64,000 bases of DNA, taken from NCBI RefSeq assembly GCF_020085105.1, contig NC_058042.1, forward strand, positions 13,656,501 through 13,720,500. Direction: 5' to 3'. Numbering within the stretch: the first letter of the stretch is position 1; each line of letters begins with the position of its first letter. Both the position numbers and the translations under genes were made by a program. Below are positions 1 to 10,999 of this stretch, one piece after another. Origin of the DNA: Siniperca chuatsi (lineage: Eukaryota > Chordata > Actinopteri > Centrarchiformes > Sinipercidae). The notes beneath the pieces are model-generated. The model had not been told where the DNA came from and ran no database searches. It saw nothing but the letters and a program-made list of their open reading frames with translations.

Positions 1-71
1 AGGAAAACCCCGGACTTCCCGCTCGACTTTCAGCCAGTGCATCCCTCACTGTGTCTCTGTATCACTGCGTG

Positions 72-73
<2 letters not shown>

Positions 74-123
<50 letters not shown>
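74..123 (+). repeat. (CT)n microsatellite
   Basis: An uninterrupted CT array of about 25 units. The open frames on both strands here are products of the array. Confidence 0.98.
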
Positions 124-126
<3 letters not shown>

Positions 127-509
127 GGGATAGAAGGGATGCTCTGCCGCAGGCAGAGGAGCCGATTTTTATACCACAACCAGATACTGAGGAGCCAAGT
201 CCAAGCGTGCAAATCTAACTTGGTCTTATGACATTTCACCTCATGTATCACTTTACATCATGTAAAACGCGCGAGTCGTTTCCATCAGATGTTATTGATT
301 CCGGGGGGACGCTGGGGAGATGGAAGGAAATATGAGGCCATTATTAAACTAGTGTATCACTTCTGTGGTATGATGTAGGTTATACCTGCATTGGATTATG
401 TTGTAGGAATAGTAATGTGTCTGGAGCAGTTTCTATTTATGGTGGCAGGGGAGGAAGGCAAGCAGACAAATAGAGTATAAGTTGATATAGGGCATGGTGG
501 GTTGAAGGT

Positions 510-510
<1 letters not shown>

Positions 511-566
<56 letters not shown>
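511..566 (+). repeat. (CA)n microsatellite
   Basis: A pure CA array of 28 units. Confidence 0.98.
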
Positions 567-567
<1 letters not shown>

Positions 568-2676
568 TCATTTACACGATCTTATGAGTCACTTCATTGC
601 ATTGTTGTGAGTGAAATTTAAAGCAATACTCTGCAGCCCACTTGTGTACTGTAATTAAAATTTCCTTGTGCAGTGATTCATTAACATTATTTCTTTTTTG
701 AAGACTTTAAAATAGCTGTTTTTGTTGGCAAACAGCTGGTGTTTTTGTTATACTGCCTTGCATGATGCACCTGAAGTGAATATGATTCCAGCAACAGCAA
801 CAGCAGTTTGTTTGAAGAAAGAACAAACAACCGAAAACTCAAACGAACATTGCATTGCAAATACACATCTTCACAACACAGACAGTAACAGGATTACCAT
901 TTTAATCCTTTAATGTGCTTGTGTGTACATTTCCATATTTCATATTTATGTCAGATTATGGTTGATATGTCTCGGCAGTGGGTGCCTGCTCATTAGAAGT
1001 GAACCCACTCCACACATTGTAATTGAGCTTTTGGTTAAAGCACGTCCTGACACAAAGAGTGTCATCCTTGCTTCAAACACTCCTGACCAATGGCCTGTGA
1101 GCTTTACTCTGCAGCACAATAGTGAAGATGATTGTTAATTGAAGTCCACTGAGAGCCACACTCAGGGAGAAGGTATAATGACCCTTTGGCCTCCAGAGTC
1201 GCAGCTCAGCAGTTGGAGGATAAAGGTGTTGCTTGGACTGAAGGGTTTCATTAGTCACTCATTGTCTGTTTGAATGACATCTCAAATTGCTGGCTGCATT
1301 GAAAAATGGTATTGCAGTATTTAGGCAGGCAGCTCAGTTAAGCAATGTTAGCATTGCTTGTCAGCAACCACATGCTAACTACTGTATGTAGTTTATGGTC
1401 TTGTACAGAAAACAAATGGTGTGGCAGATACCCAGCAGACATGGATATCTAGGTTGCTTGCCTTGTGCCGACACATTGAGTCACCAAGATGATTGCCAAA
1501 CCTAACTTTGTTGCCTTCTCGGGCTGCAACATTTTTAATGTTAATGTCATGGTGAACCATTTTCTAAAAGCCAAACTAATGTGTCTTCCAGGTAGTAAAT
1601 TAGGGCTGGCCTGTGGCATGGCCCTCTCTATTTGCCTTTCATTGTCTTCTTGGTTGTGTTTCTGAGGCTGCCTTCACCGTTAACCCAGGTTTTGGATTAG
1701 AAGTAGATGGCAAATTTTCAAAACATACTCTTTGTTACCTCCTTGAGTCCAGTATTCTCAAATGGGCTTTTTTGGAACCTGAGAAACCAGTCCCAAACAC
1801 CGCTGCAGTTACAGTACATAAAATATCTGAAAAACATAGTTTTTAGACAAATACAGACGTAGAAGGCATGTTTGTTTATGCAATGTAAAATAAAAGAATC
1901 TAATAAGTATTCACCTCACCTGGGACCCCAAAAAGACTCAATGAAGGAGACAGGGCTCACCTCTTCTCTCAATGCACCTCAGTGGGTGCCTAGCATAATA
2001 CAGCATTTCAGAACCATGGACAGTGACAACAGCCTGCAGTAGAGTTTGGCTCTGTGATCACTTTTGGCCTTGCTTGATTAAAAAATTAAGTCTTGGTGCT
2101 CACTTAAATGATGCATATTTGTGTTCCATCTGCATAGCACAGACCGTATTAGTCCCTACTTCAAAATATGTGATTTAACTAAATCAAAGTGTTCTGATAT
2201 TGCTTTTTCCAGGTTTCAAGGGACAATTTCCATTTCCCCATTAATATTTCCACTCTCTGCTAAATTGGCAGGATATAATAAAGATAAAAAGTGGGAATAG
2301 ATGTTGGATTGTGTCCTACACCATTATTGTGTTTAAAATATACAGCACAAGACCATACGATAACTTAAAATGACCATATTCTTCCAATTCATTTTGTTGG
2401 AAAACGTTTGGAATGATTGACCACAAGCCCCTTTGTTTTATTTATTCATTTTTGTTTTCAGTTTTGTCCTCTCTGTTGGATCATAACCTTCTACCTGCTG
2501 TTTGAAAGACTCTAGGCACGTGGCTGTTGATTCTATTGGTCGATTTTAAGCCATTTACTTCCTGCAGAGTAAAAGGAGCATGACTGCTTTCCATATTTTC
2601 ATTAAGAATTTTTACCCTATGAGGAGTTGGGCAGAAGGATGGCAATTTCATTTGTTTGTCCATCTGTCCAAGCAAA
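567..2676. other. No gene recognised
   Basis: AT-rich sequence with short chance open frames. I see no splice-framed coding block, RNA gene or clear repeat here. Confidence 0.5.
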
Positions 2677-2915
2677 GAAAGGTGTATAAAGCCTTTTGTG
2701 GCTCCAGATGGAGCTGCATGAAATTTGAAAGAAATTACCTCAAGTGATGTCACTTGAGGTAATTTCTTCATCTGTTGACTGAAGACTACAAGTTTGAAAA
2801 TGAAACAAATCTGGGGCGTGGAGTTAGAAAGAAGTGAGCTTACCAGACCTTGTCCGCTCCTCATCTCTGCTTGAGGCTAGCAGCTCAAGGTTACATTAGC
2901 AGCTACTAGCATATA
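2677..2915 (+). repeat. Dispersed repeat (TATAAAGCCTTTTG family), copy 1, with perfect palindrome
   Basis: About 240 bp align by eye to 17950-18180: GTATAAAGCCTTTTGTGGCT, GATGTCACTTGAG, GACTGAAGACTACAAG, GTGGAGTTAGAAAGAAGTGAG, CTCCTCATCTCTGC and CATTAGCAGCTACTAGCAT. In this copy 2731-2766 is a perfect palindrome with arms GAAATTACCTCAAGTGA around a 2-nt centre. The reverse-strand open frame over it is not a gene. Confidence 0.75.
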
Positions 2916-3200
2916 GGGCTGGGCGATGTATCGAATATATTTGATATATTTGAATATCAATTAAAGTGCGATGTAGCAGATGACCATAACGTCATATTCG
3001 ATTTTTCAGTGTTTCCGCTGGTTGCCGCTGAAGGGTAGTTGTGTTAAAGTTACTTTAGTCAGCCATAAAGTGTGTAGATAAGCGCATGTTTTAGTAGCAT
3101 ACATATGTAGCAGAGTCGGTCCACACTGTGAAAAGTTAGTTAGCAGCTATGGGTCATTGAGAAAACGCAATCAATCATATGATCGCTCTGATTACTCTAC
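2916..3200 (+). repeat. Dispersed repeat starting GGGCTGGGCGATGTATCGA
   Basis: The start GGGCTGGGCGATGTATCGAA followed by alternating ATATTTGATATATTTGA is typical of a common teleost interspersed repeat. It directly abuts the repeat at 2677-2915. The right boundary is unclear. Confidence 0.5.
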
Positions 3201-3507
3201 CCGCAGTTTTCAGCTCTGCAGCTCCAAAATGTATTTGGAAGACCTCCGGCTATTTTAATTGACTTTAGCCTGACTCGTAACTGCAGGGGCTCTTGGGGCT
3301 GCTAATAGGGGTCAAGTCTTTTGTATTGTTTCTGCTGCGCATTTGACTAATGGAAATCTGCCTTTTGTATTGGCAGTGTTATTTAGCTCTCCCCACCTTT
3401 CACATGCTTGACATGGTCTTTGTGTTTTGATAGGAGCTTTCTTTAAAAATAACATACAGCCATTTAACTTTGAGCTAAAAGGACAGCAGAACATCCAACT
3501 TTTACCA

Positions 3508-3556
3508 GAGGGCTTTGGACAAAAGTGTCTGCCAAATGAATAAATGTAAAAGCAAA
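3508..3556 (+). repeat. L2/SINE-type 3' tail
   Basis: The segment CTTTGGACAAAAGTGTCTGC followed by CAAATGAATAAATGTAAA closely resembles the tail shared by fish L2-clade LINEs and the SINEs they mobilise (consensus recalled as CTTTGGATAAAAGCGTCTGC). No tRNA-derived head is clear upstream. Confidence 0.6.
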
Positions 3557-3744
3557 TAAATAACATGTAGTTCTTGGCTGTACTGTAGGTGATTTTAGAA
3601 TGTAATGGTTAGTAGTGGATAATGTATTGTTACAAGTGCAAATCATCTTGGAAGGGATATTTCTAAAATCAAGCAAAAGGGATGTCTGTGGATTCCCGTT
3701 GAGGGGCCATGAAGGGCCCGTTGGGACAAACATCCAACAGAATC

Positions 3745-4366
3745 GTTACATCCAGCCCCCTAGACACCCTCCATTCCAAAGCCCTCCAAACCCAAAAGCT
3801 GAGCCCAGAAAAGAGTCCTCTATGTCAGTTGGGGATGAGACTACCTGCCCCCTCTCAGACACTCTGAACAGTCTCACAACAACACTGCTTTCCAAAAAGA
3901 GTAAACCAAATTATAATGTTCCTATTTGGAACATTGGAAAGAAGAAACTAAAAGCCAAAGAAGATCATAAAGTTATCTGGCCCTAAAAAGAGATTATGAA
4001 TTAGCAGAATGTCTCTATACTGTCAGAGATAGAAAGCAGAGACAGAGCCTAACCAAGTACAGGCTCAGTGACCACAAACTGGCAATCAAAAAAGGAAGAC
4101 ACAAAAAATCCTGGCAACCAAAAGAAAACAGAATATGTGGTCACTGTTCGACAGGTGAGGTTGCGACAGAGATGCACTTCCTCCTACAATGTACAACATT
4201 TAATAAAATAAGAAACATTTACTTTAACAAGTTCAACTCTGTAATCTTAGATTTCAAAGAGCTAAATGACCTCACAAAATTAAAAATACTCCTAGGAGAG
4301 GGAGACAGGGCATATCTTGCTGCCCAGTATGTATCAATGTGCCACAACCTGAGGGACAGGGAATGA
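3745..4366 (+). pseudogene. Decayed retroelement reading frame with zinc-binding C-terminal segment
   Basis: Two adjacent frames make up one decayed coding sequence. The first, to 3986, is Pro/Ser-rich. The second, from about 3984 to a TGA at 4364-4366, reads through SLTKYRLSDHKLAIKKGRH, then CGHCSTGEVATEMHFLLQC (a C-x2-C-xn-H-x4-C zinc-binding pattern), and ends in LAAQYVSMCHNLRDRE. The pattern is like the zf-RVT segment at the C-terminus of many reverse transcriptases, and I recall similar sequence repeated across fish genomes. No RT core is present nearby. The assignment to a retroelement is inference; a host gene fragment is less likely because the copy has no introns and has a frame break. 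Confidence 0.5.
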
Positions 4367-4368
4367 CC

Positions 4369-4421
4369 TACACACACACACAGACACACACACACACACA
4401 CGCACAAGCACACACACACAT
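4369..4421 (+). repeat. Imperfect (CA)n microsatellite
   Basis: A CA-rich array interrupted by CAGA, CGCA and AAGCA. It directly follows the end of the decayed retroelement frame, as is common for tails of retroelements. Confidence 0.9.
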
Positions 4422-4879
4422 AGAGCATAGTGACACAGTGAATAAAATTGCAGATAAAACAGAAAGTTTTTAAATATTGTAAAGATGGGCTTTGGAACTG
4501 TTGTTCAAGTATAAGTCATGGTAACTATAATTAGCTCAACGTGAACTTTACAGTAACAAGTAATAAAAAAGAGAAAAAATGTAATAGTGTAATGATTTTT
4601 CAAGTTGCAAAGTGAGCAGAGTGAGAGTGAAGAGAGCAGCTGAGAGAGTGAGAAGTCTTTCAAGATACCAGGACAGAATGACCTGTGAAAGAATAAACCC
4701 TCATTAAGTCCCGGATAGGGATTATCACTCTTCAGCTGCAGACTGACTGGGACCGTAAAGAGCTTTACAGCATCATTTCCTGCGATCCATTTACTCTTAC
4801 ACATCTCCTCTGCTGTAGGACACCACACACTGTGCTGCCTGATTATTCCTGATTTTGACCGCCTGTCAGTCTACATCTT

Positions 4880-5240
4880 TATTTGTCCTCTGCATTTAGA
4901 TTACCCGTCCCTCCTGTCCCTCTCTGCTCCTTTGCCTTCTTTCTGTCCTGTTACACTCTTCAACCTCTGTCCGCTCTGTGTTTCATTCTCTCCTCAGCCT
5001 TCAGCCTTGTTGTTCATTCCCTCTGCCTCCCTCCTGTGCTTTTCTTTCTCTTCCTCTCCACAAACAACCCATTCCTTTCCTTCAGATCTTCTGCTGTAGC
5101 ACCGAGCCACCTACTCACACACTTTTTTCCCTCCGTCCATCTTATTCTGTTATGTGTGACCTCTCTTTCTCTTTTTATCCCTCTCACTCTCACTCTCTCG
5201 ATCTCTCCCTTCCTCCCATCTCTCTCTCTGAATATTTCAT
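4880..5240 (+). repeat. Pyrimidine-rich low-complexity tract
   Basis: About 360 bp of strongly C/T-biased sequence on the plus strand. It produces long Ser/Leu/Pro-rich forward and Arg/Glu-rich reverse open frames that have no protein character. Confidence 0.75.
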
Positions 5241-5354
5241 GATTTGGTGGCACAGTGCTGAGGTGAAGAGCCTTCCTCTGTCTAGAGCTTGCACAGCACA
5301 AATATTTACTCCCCGAGCTGAGCTTAGTTGAGTGTTAGGACGGACAGACTAACA

Positions 5355-5355
<1 letters not shown>

Positions 5356-5404
<49 letters not shown>
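5356..5404 (+). repeat. (TG)n microsatellite
   Basis: A pure TG array of about 24 units. Confidence 0.98.
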
Positions 5405-5405
<1 letters not shown>

Positions 5406-5514
5406 TTATAAGTAACAGTGATTACATGTGACATGGGCCCCAGAGGGGAAAGGAGATCTTTGGTCTCTTCCTACATTGATGTTACTGCTCCATCGCACAC
5501 TCTGAAGTCTTCTA

Positions 5515-5633
<119 letters not shown>

Positions 5634-6394
5634 GTGAATAAGGGGTTGGTCTGGATAGAGCAATAAGATAAACATAAGGAGAGTCTTGATAAAAGTAGGA
5701 CAGAGTGAAAAGAAAGGAAAAGGAGATGAAATGGAGGGCAACAGCAGAAAATGTGGGAGAGTGGGGAATCTCACGGTGCCTGTGCATTGACAAATGTCTG
5801 TTCTGTTTTGGCTGGCGAGAATGGATCTCAATTGCAGGTCTGGAAGAACATCAAAACACAATTAAGGGCTGACATGGAACTGGTCATGCAGAAGAGTGAG
5901 GACAGGGGAAGAGGAAGCGGAGCTAGAAGAAGGAAGAGGAGGAGAGCTCGGTATAGAGAGAAGGACAAAAAAGTGAGATATTTGGGAAGCAGACAGAGAA
6001 ACAAAGACACATAATTGTATTTTATTGGCTATGATTAGAAGAAAAATGGGAAGGAAAGTGATAGAATAGGGAAAAAACTGTACAGTCATTTAGAAGGGGG
6101 CGTAAATGGGAGGAAAGAGGTTAGATTACATTTGTTACTGACTAAGCCTGTTCATCACATGAATAATAATTTCTTGTGTACAGGAATTATAATGCATTTA
6201 GAGAGGCTAATTTAATTTTCAACTAAGTGATTCTGTAATTTACTATGCATGAACTTGTTTGAAGTCAGTGTGCAGACACGACCATCAATTCCTCCCAGAT
6301 TATGAGCAGTGGCACCAAGTCCAGATGAAGAAAATTAGCTATATGGGTCCTCTACAGACCAGATTTCAGTCCCCGTGTCTGTTGCTCAGACGCT

Positions 6395-6815
6395 TGGTCC
6401 ACCACTTTGGTCTAGATTGAAATATCTCAAAGGCTATTGGATGGATTGTGATGAACTTTTGTACAGACATTCATGATCCCTAGAGGAATCCTACTGACTT
6501 TGGTGATCCACTGACTTTTCATCTAGCACCACTAGCAGGTCAAAACTTTGTCCAATACTGCAAGACTAATGACATCCCCATCAGCCTCAGCTGTGCTTTG
6601 TGTCAGTGATAATTAGCTAATGTTATTATGCTAACTCACTAAACTAAGATGGTGAACATGGTAAACGTTATTACTGCTAAATATAAGCATGTTAGCATTG
6701 TCATCGTGAGTATGTTAGAATGCTGGCATAAGCGTTTAGCTCAAAACACAGTTCTGCCTATAGTAAGTATAGCCTCACAGAACAGCTAGCATGGCTGCAG
6801 TCTTAGTTTTGTTGT
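6395..6815 (+). repeat. Dispersed fish repeat, copy 1 (GACTTTGGTGATCC / GTTAGCATTGTCAT family)
   Basis: Shared blocks include GGTCCACCACTTTGGTCTAG, CTGACTTTGGTGATCCACTG, AAACTAAGATGGTGAACATG and CATGTTAGCATTGTCATCG, ending near GCCTCACAGAACAGCTAGC. The same blocks recur at 9.5-11.0 kb and 19.8 kb. No coding potential or clean inverted termini were seen, so the class is unknown. Confidence 0.75.
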
Positions 6816-6859
6816 TTACTGGTGGTCCTCATTCTGCTTATTTTTTATTTGTTAAAGTA

Positions 6860-7256
6860 GGACCTGCAGCTTGGAAGCAATTAGCTTAGCTTAGCATAAA
6901 GACTCCAAACGAAATAGCAAACCTTTCTAACCCCAAAGTAGAAAAAATATGCCTACCAACATCTCTGAAGCACATTAATTAACACAATGTTTCAGTAATT
7001 TGATGATTTATAGGATTTACGTCGTGTAACCATTTCTTGGCAAACACTAGCTGGGCTTAGTGACTGTGTAGCTTCCCAGAGTCTTGTCATCGTGAGGTTG
7101 CCAGGTGTGGTACCATCATCCCTGTACAGAACCAAAACCAAAACCTGTACTCATATCTGGCAACCTGCGCTACAGCCTGAGACACGGTACAGAAATGTTG
7201 GCTGGACGGATAAGATGTTGTTCATATTTCTCAAAGTGAACTATTCCTTTAAAGTG
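6860..7256 (+). repeat. Fish dispersed repeat with TTCCTTTAA right end
   Basis: AGGACCTGCAGCTTGGAAGC, AATTAGCTTAGCTTAGC and the terminal GTGAACTATTCCTTTAA match a common percomorph repeat that ends in TTAA. The left end and large internal parts are missing or eroded. Confidence 0.55.
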
Positions 7257-7839
7257 GTAAAGCTAACTGTCAGGGTGCACGTGGACTCTTTTACTTAGCT
7301 GAACACATGTACTGTGGTTGGTATTTCTTCCTACTTTTCTTCAATTCCAGCCAGTGATCATATGACCTCTCCCCTCCCTTTCTTTTGAATATATCTCAAA
7401 ACATTTTAGAGTTTAAACTTTATTTTATTGGGACAAAATGGTCTTCATTTTGAGTCATGACAGTATCTGACAGTTACGATTCTCCATTAGCATTCATTCC
7501 TTTGAGAATGCATTATAATTGATATGCTTGAAAAATCTGGATTTGAACTTTCAAGTAGCAGTATGGTAAAACTGAGAACGTTATCTACCTAAAGGCACAA
7601 CAGCTTCAAAGCTGTGAAGTCAGCAGGAAGAATCCTAACTTTAACATTACAGTCCAGTGGACTAAGCCTACCTTTACTGTGACTATTAACCACAACTTCA
7701 TTGCTATCAAATTGAACAGTGAGCATTGAACAAGTTCAGAGCTGAAAGAAAATGGGCCATATGAAAATTAAGTCATGTGTATGTTAAGTTTAATATCCAT
7801 TCTAGACTCGTTCTGCCCTTTCTGCAAGCGTGTAGTGTT

Positions 7840-7990
7840 TGGTTGATAAACTTTATTTTCCCTCAGGGAGAAGTTTCATTTTAGTCAAAAGCAAAAAGGT
7901 TACAATTAACATTTTGTTAATGTTTTTTTGATCCCCAGGAAGAATAGCTATAACCGTGAAAATAAATAAAGGGGACCGCATAGATACACA
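7840..7990 (-). repeat. Possible reverse-oriented LINE tail
   Basis: AAACTTTATTTTCCCTCAGG and TTTTTTGATCCCCAGGAAG resemble the TTTATTGATCCC-type ends of LINEs read in reverse. The match is weak and partial. Confidence 0.25.
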
Positions 7991-9500
7991 CTAAACAATA
8001 CAGATAACATACATTAAAATCTCTTCTAAGACATGCATAACAGGGCGTTCAGTCACCACCACCATCATCATCACATTGCCAAAAAAATTAAATATCACAA
8101 AGTTTCAGCAGAAGTGTGTAAACAAGGTTAGTCATGCTCTGAGTTTGACATTACCCTTTCTAAGATATATAAAACTGTTTATTGGGGGGTATGTGGTAGT
8201 CTGAATTTGCAAAATTAGATTACTAGCTAGGTTGAGCACTGAATCAAATAAATTAATTTCTGAAATATCATATCTTTCTTAGTCAAATTTGAATTTATCT
8301 AACTAACTAACTAACTCAGTAGGGTTTTTACTGTATATAACAGTAAGTCCTCTATGTCTTCCTTCAAATCAGAGGATGTTTTAGGTATTCAACCCTACAT
8401 CTCCAGTGCAAAGAGAAGGTGACATATCAAACATCTAGAGGACATCACATAAACTGCGACCCTCCCTCTCCCGCTGCCTACTGAGCTGATTTCCTTTGTT
8501 CTAAAGGTGAGAAAGGCTTTCAGTCAATGCGTGACCACATTTGAACACCTGTGAACACCTGTTGTTAGAAGATCGATCTCAGTGACAGGAGGGGAAGGCC
8601 AGATTTGTGGTTTAGAAATTGGATTGAAGCTGTGTCTAAGAGGCCCAGTGGGATGTTGAATCCTCTGAGTGATTAAGGGATGAGAAAGGCTTCATGCCCT
8701 TCAAAAGTATTTTATAACTACAGGTTGGCACACACTTTTATTTGAAAGAACAGTTATGTATTAATCCATAACATAATAATGTGATGACAAAACTGCACTT
8801 CAAAGAGATTAAAGTAGTGGTCTGTTAAAATTCTTGGATTAAAGGCAGTTTTCTAGGATGACTCAGCAGCCTGCATGATCCTGTATAACAATGTAAGGTG
8901 GTTTATTCAAGCCCAAATAGCTGTACCAGGAAAAACAATAAAAACTTGACACTTATGAAAAGCTCCCGTGCCAGCTCTTTCCCTCGTTCTCACTGTCTCT
9001 CTAAAGCTAAGTGTCCTGATGAGGATTAAGCTCAGGCCCAGTTTGATAAGATGAGTCAGTGAGACTTGTGTATCACTCCTCCAGGGGAGATTTTAAAGAG
9101 GTGGCACCAGGCTGCTGCCCTCTCGCTGACCACAAAGACAGCGAGCACAGCAAACTCTCAGCAAGCTAGATCCTCCCTCCTGAAGTGGTCAAGCAAGGGA
9201 CTTTGCAATTTATTTCATCCAAAAATACTTTTCTTAGGCCTTGAGATGCATGGCTGATAATGCATGATCGGTAAATTATTTGTGTGTTGCAGTTATAGAT
9301 CTTTGTTTTCTCATCTTAAAAAAGGAGTGTCCCAATCAGAACAAAGCAAACCTTCATATTGTTGCCTGTGACATTTGGTTAATATTGAACTCCAGAGGTA
9401 CAGTGTCTTTTCTCTCCCTTTCAACAGTTTGCTTTGTAACCTCTCTGTCTGCCTCTTCCTCCTTTCCATCCCTCAAATTATTACTCTCCTGAATCCTTGT
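7991..9500. other. No gene recognised
   Basis: Contains a short (CTAA)n run near 8299 and chance frames only. Confidence 0.5.
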
Positions 9501-9529
9501 CTACTAGCTTGCAGGTCTTTTATTTTTAA

Positions 9530-10998
9530 CAATGCTAGTGGATTGCCCTGTTGGTCTGTTGGCCCTCAAACACTTTGGTCCACTTTGGACTGAAATAATT
9601 AAACAACTATTGAATGGATTGCTATGACATTTTGTACATTCACTGTCACCTGAGGATGAATCCTAGAAACTTTGGCGATTCTCTGACATACTCTAGTGCC
9701 ATCATGAGGTTGATGTTTGTAGTTTTGAGTGAAATGTCTGGACAACTGTTGGAGGGTTGCCATGAAATTTGGTACACACATTCATGTCACATCTGCCTCA
9801 GGATAAATGGTGATCTTTGGTAATTCCTTAAAGCTGCAGTAGGCAATTTGAACATACACAATGCTAAACCTTCTGCCTCTCTCTCTGCTGACTCGTATCA
9901 CTCTGCTAAGCCAAATGTTGCACCAAACACGTACATGCATTTTGCTGGGCTTGAAGCGGAACGTCACAACCTGTTGTAGTGCCAGGTTAGCACTTACCTG
10001 TCAAGAAAGAAAAGGGAAACTTCTGCATTGCTCTTCAGCCCCTTACACTCCCGCAGCCCTCATCATCTTGAAAATGCTGTTCCGATGTTGACCATCGCCT
10101 GAGCTCTGTTTTTATTTAGCGCTTTCTTTTTCTCTCTCTTCTCCTCCAAGGTCTTCCTTCTTTTGGCTTGTTTTGTACTATAACTGTGGTAGTTTAGGTG
10201 TTATCACTTCCTGTTTTATTTTGGTAGTATTCTTCTTCCCTTGTGTGTCTTGTGTTTTTACTTCCTGTCTGTGTTTTCCCTCCAGTTTTGATTGTTGGCC
10301 CTCCCTTGATTGTTTGCACCTGTGTCTCGTTGAACCCCTAGGGTATTTAGTCTGGGTCTTTTCTTTGTTCTCTGTTGGATCATCGTTGTACACATGGTGT
10401 TGTTCCTGCCGAGCCTTGTCTCTAAGTTGTGTTGGATTCTTTGTTCTCCTGTGGACCTTGTTTGGATTTTGGAATTTTGGATTTTGTCTGCTCATTACCT
10501 GTCTGCTCACCTCTGCCTGTTCTTGCCTGCATTCCACCCCACAATAAACACGGTAGTCATCCGGCTACTTCACCCTGAGATCGCTTCCTCGTCATCTGCT
10601 TTTGGGTCCACATACCTCTATATAGCACACCCGCTACGACAATAACGTTGTAGGAAAAGGCGGTATTGGAAACCAAGACACATGTTTGTACACTGTCACT
10701 GTGATTGGTTAATTATGTAGCAGGTGCTCACAGACACACATTCTTTTTTTTTTTTAAAAGAATCCTTCAATTAAATATTGTTAGTGACATACAATGGTCA
10801 AAATTTGTTATTGTGTTTAACACTAATTAACATATATTAGCATCCTAACAAGCTAAACTAAGATGATTAACATTATACCTGGTAAACAATGGCATATTAG
10901 CATTGCCATTGTGAGCATGTTGCAGTGCTAGCATTAGCATTTAGTTATGCCAAAGTGCAGCTTCAGAGCCTCTATCATGGCTGTAGACTCTGAGTCTT
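9530..10998 (+). repeat. Dispersed fish repeat, copy 2, interrupted by nested insertions
   Basis: The left part, 9530-9825, carries CACTTTGGTCCACTTTGGAC and a second GACTTTGG-like block. The right part, about 10810-10998, carries AAACTAAGATGATTAACATT, CATATTAGCATTGCCATTGTG and GGCTGTAGACTCTGAGTC. In the other copies these blocks are continuous, so about 1 kb between them (9826-10800) was inserted later. Confidence 0.7.
9826..10800 (+). mobile_element. Nested insertion: GCTGCAGTAGGCAA repeat carrying a solo-LTR-like segment
   Basis: The outer insert begins AAAGCTGCAGTAGGCAATTT, a known fish repeat start, and runs to about 10100, resuming near 10640. Between them, about 10160-10645 is T/G-rich and contains CACCTGTGTCTCGTTGAACC, a TATTTAG box at 10340, GATCATCGTTGTACACATGG, AATAAA near 10542 and TGCTTTTGGGTCCAC near its end. 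This resembles fish Ty3/gypsy-type LTR sequence, but exact LTR ends and a target duplication were not found. The open frames on both strands here are not genes. Confidence 0.45.
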
Positions 10999-10999
10999 G

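Noticed and set aside
30-251. Open frames on both strands over the CT array
   Set aside because: They are created by the dinucleotide repeat and have only Ser-Leu or Arg-Glu runs.
4883-5331. Two long overlapping Ser/Leu/Phe-rich forward frames
   Set aside because: They lie in a pyrimidine-rich low-complexity tract and have no domain.
10173-10547. 124-codon Cys/Phe/Leu-rich forward frame that could look like a membrane protein
   Set aside because: It falls inside the T/G-rich LTR-like repeat and is matched by an equally long frame on the other strand.
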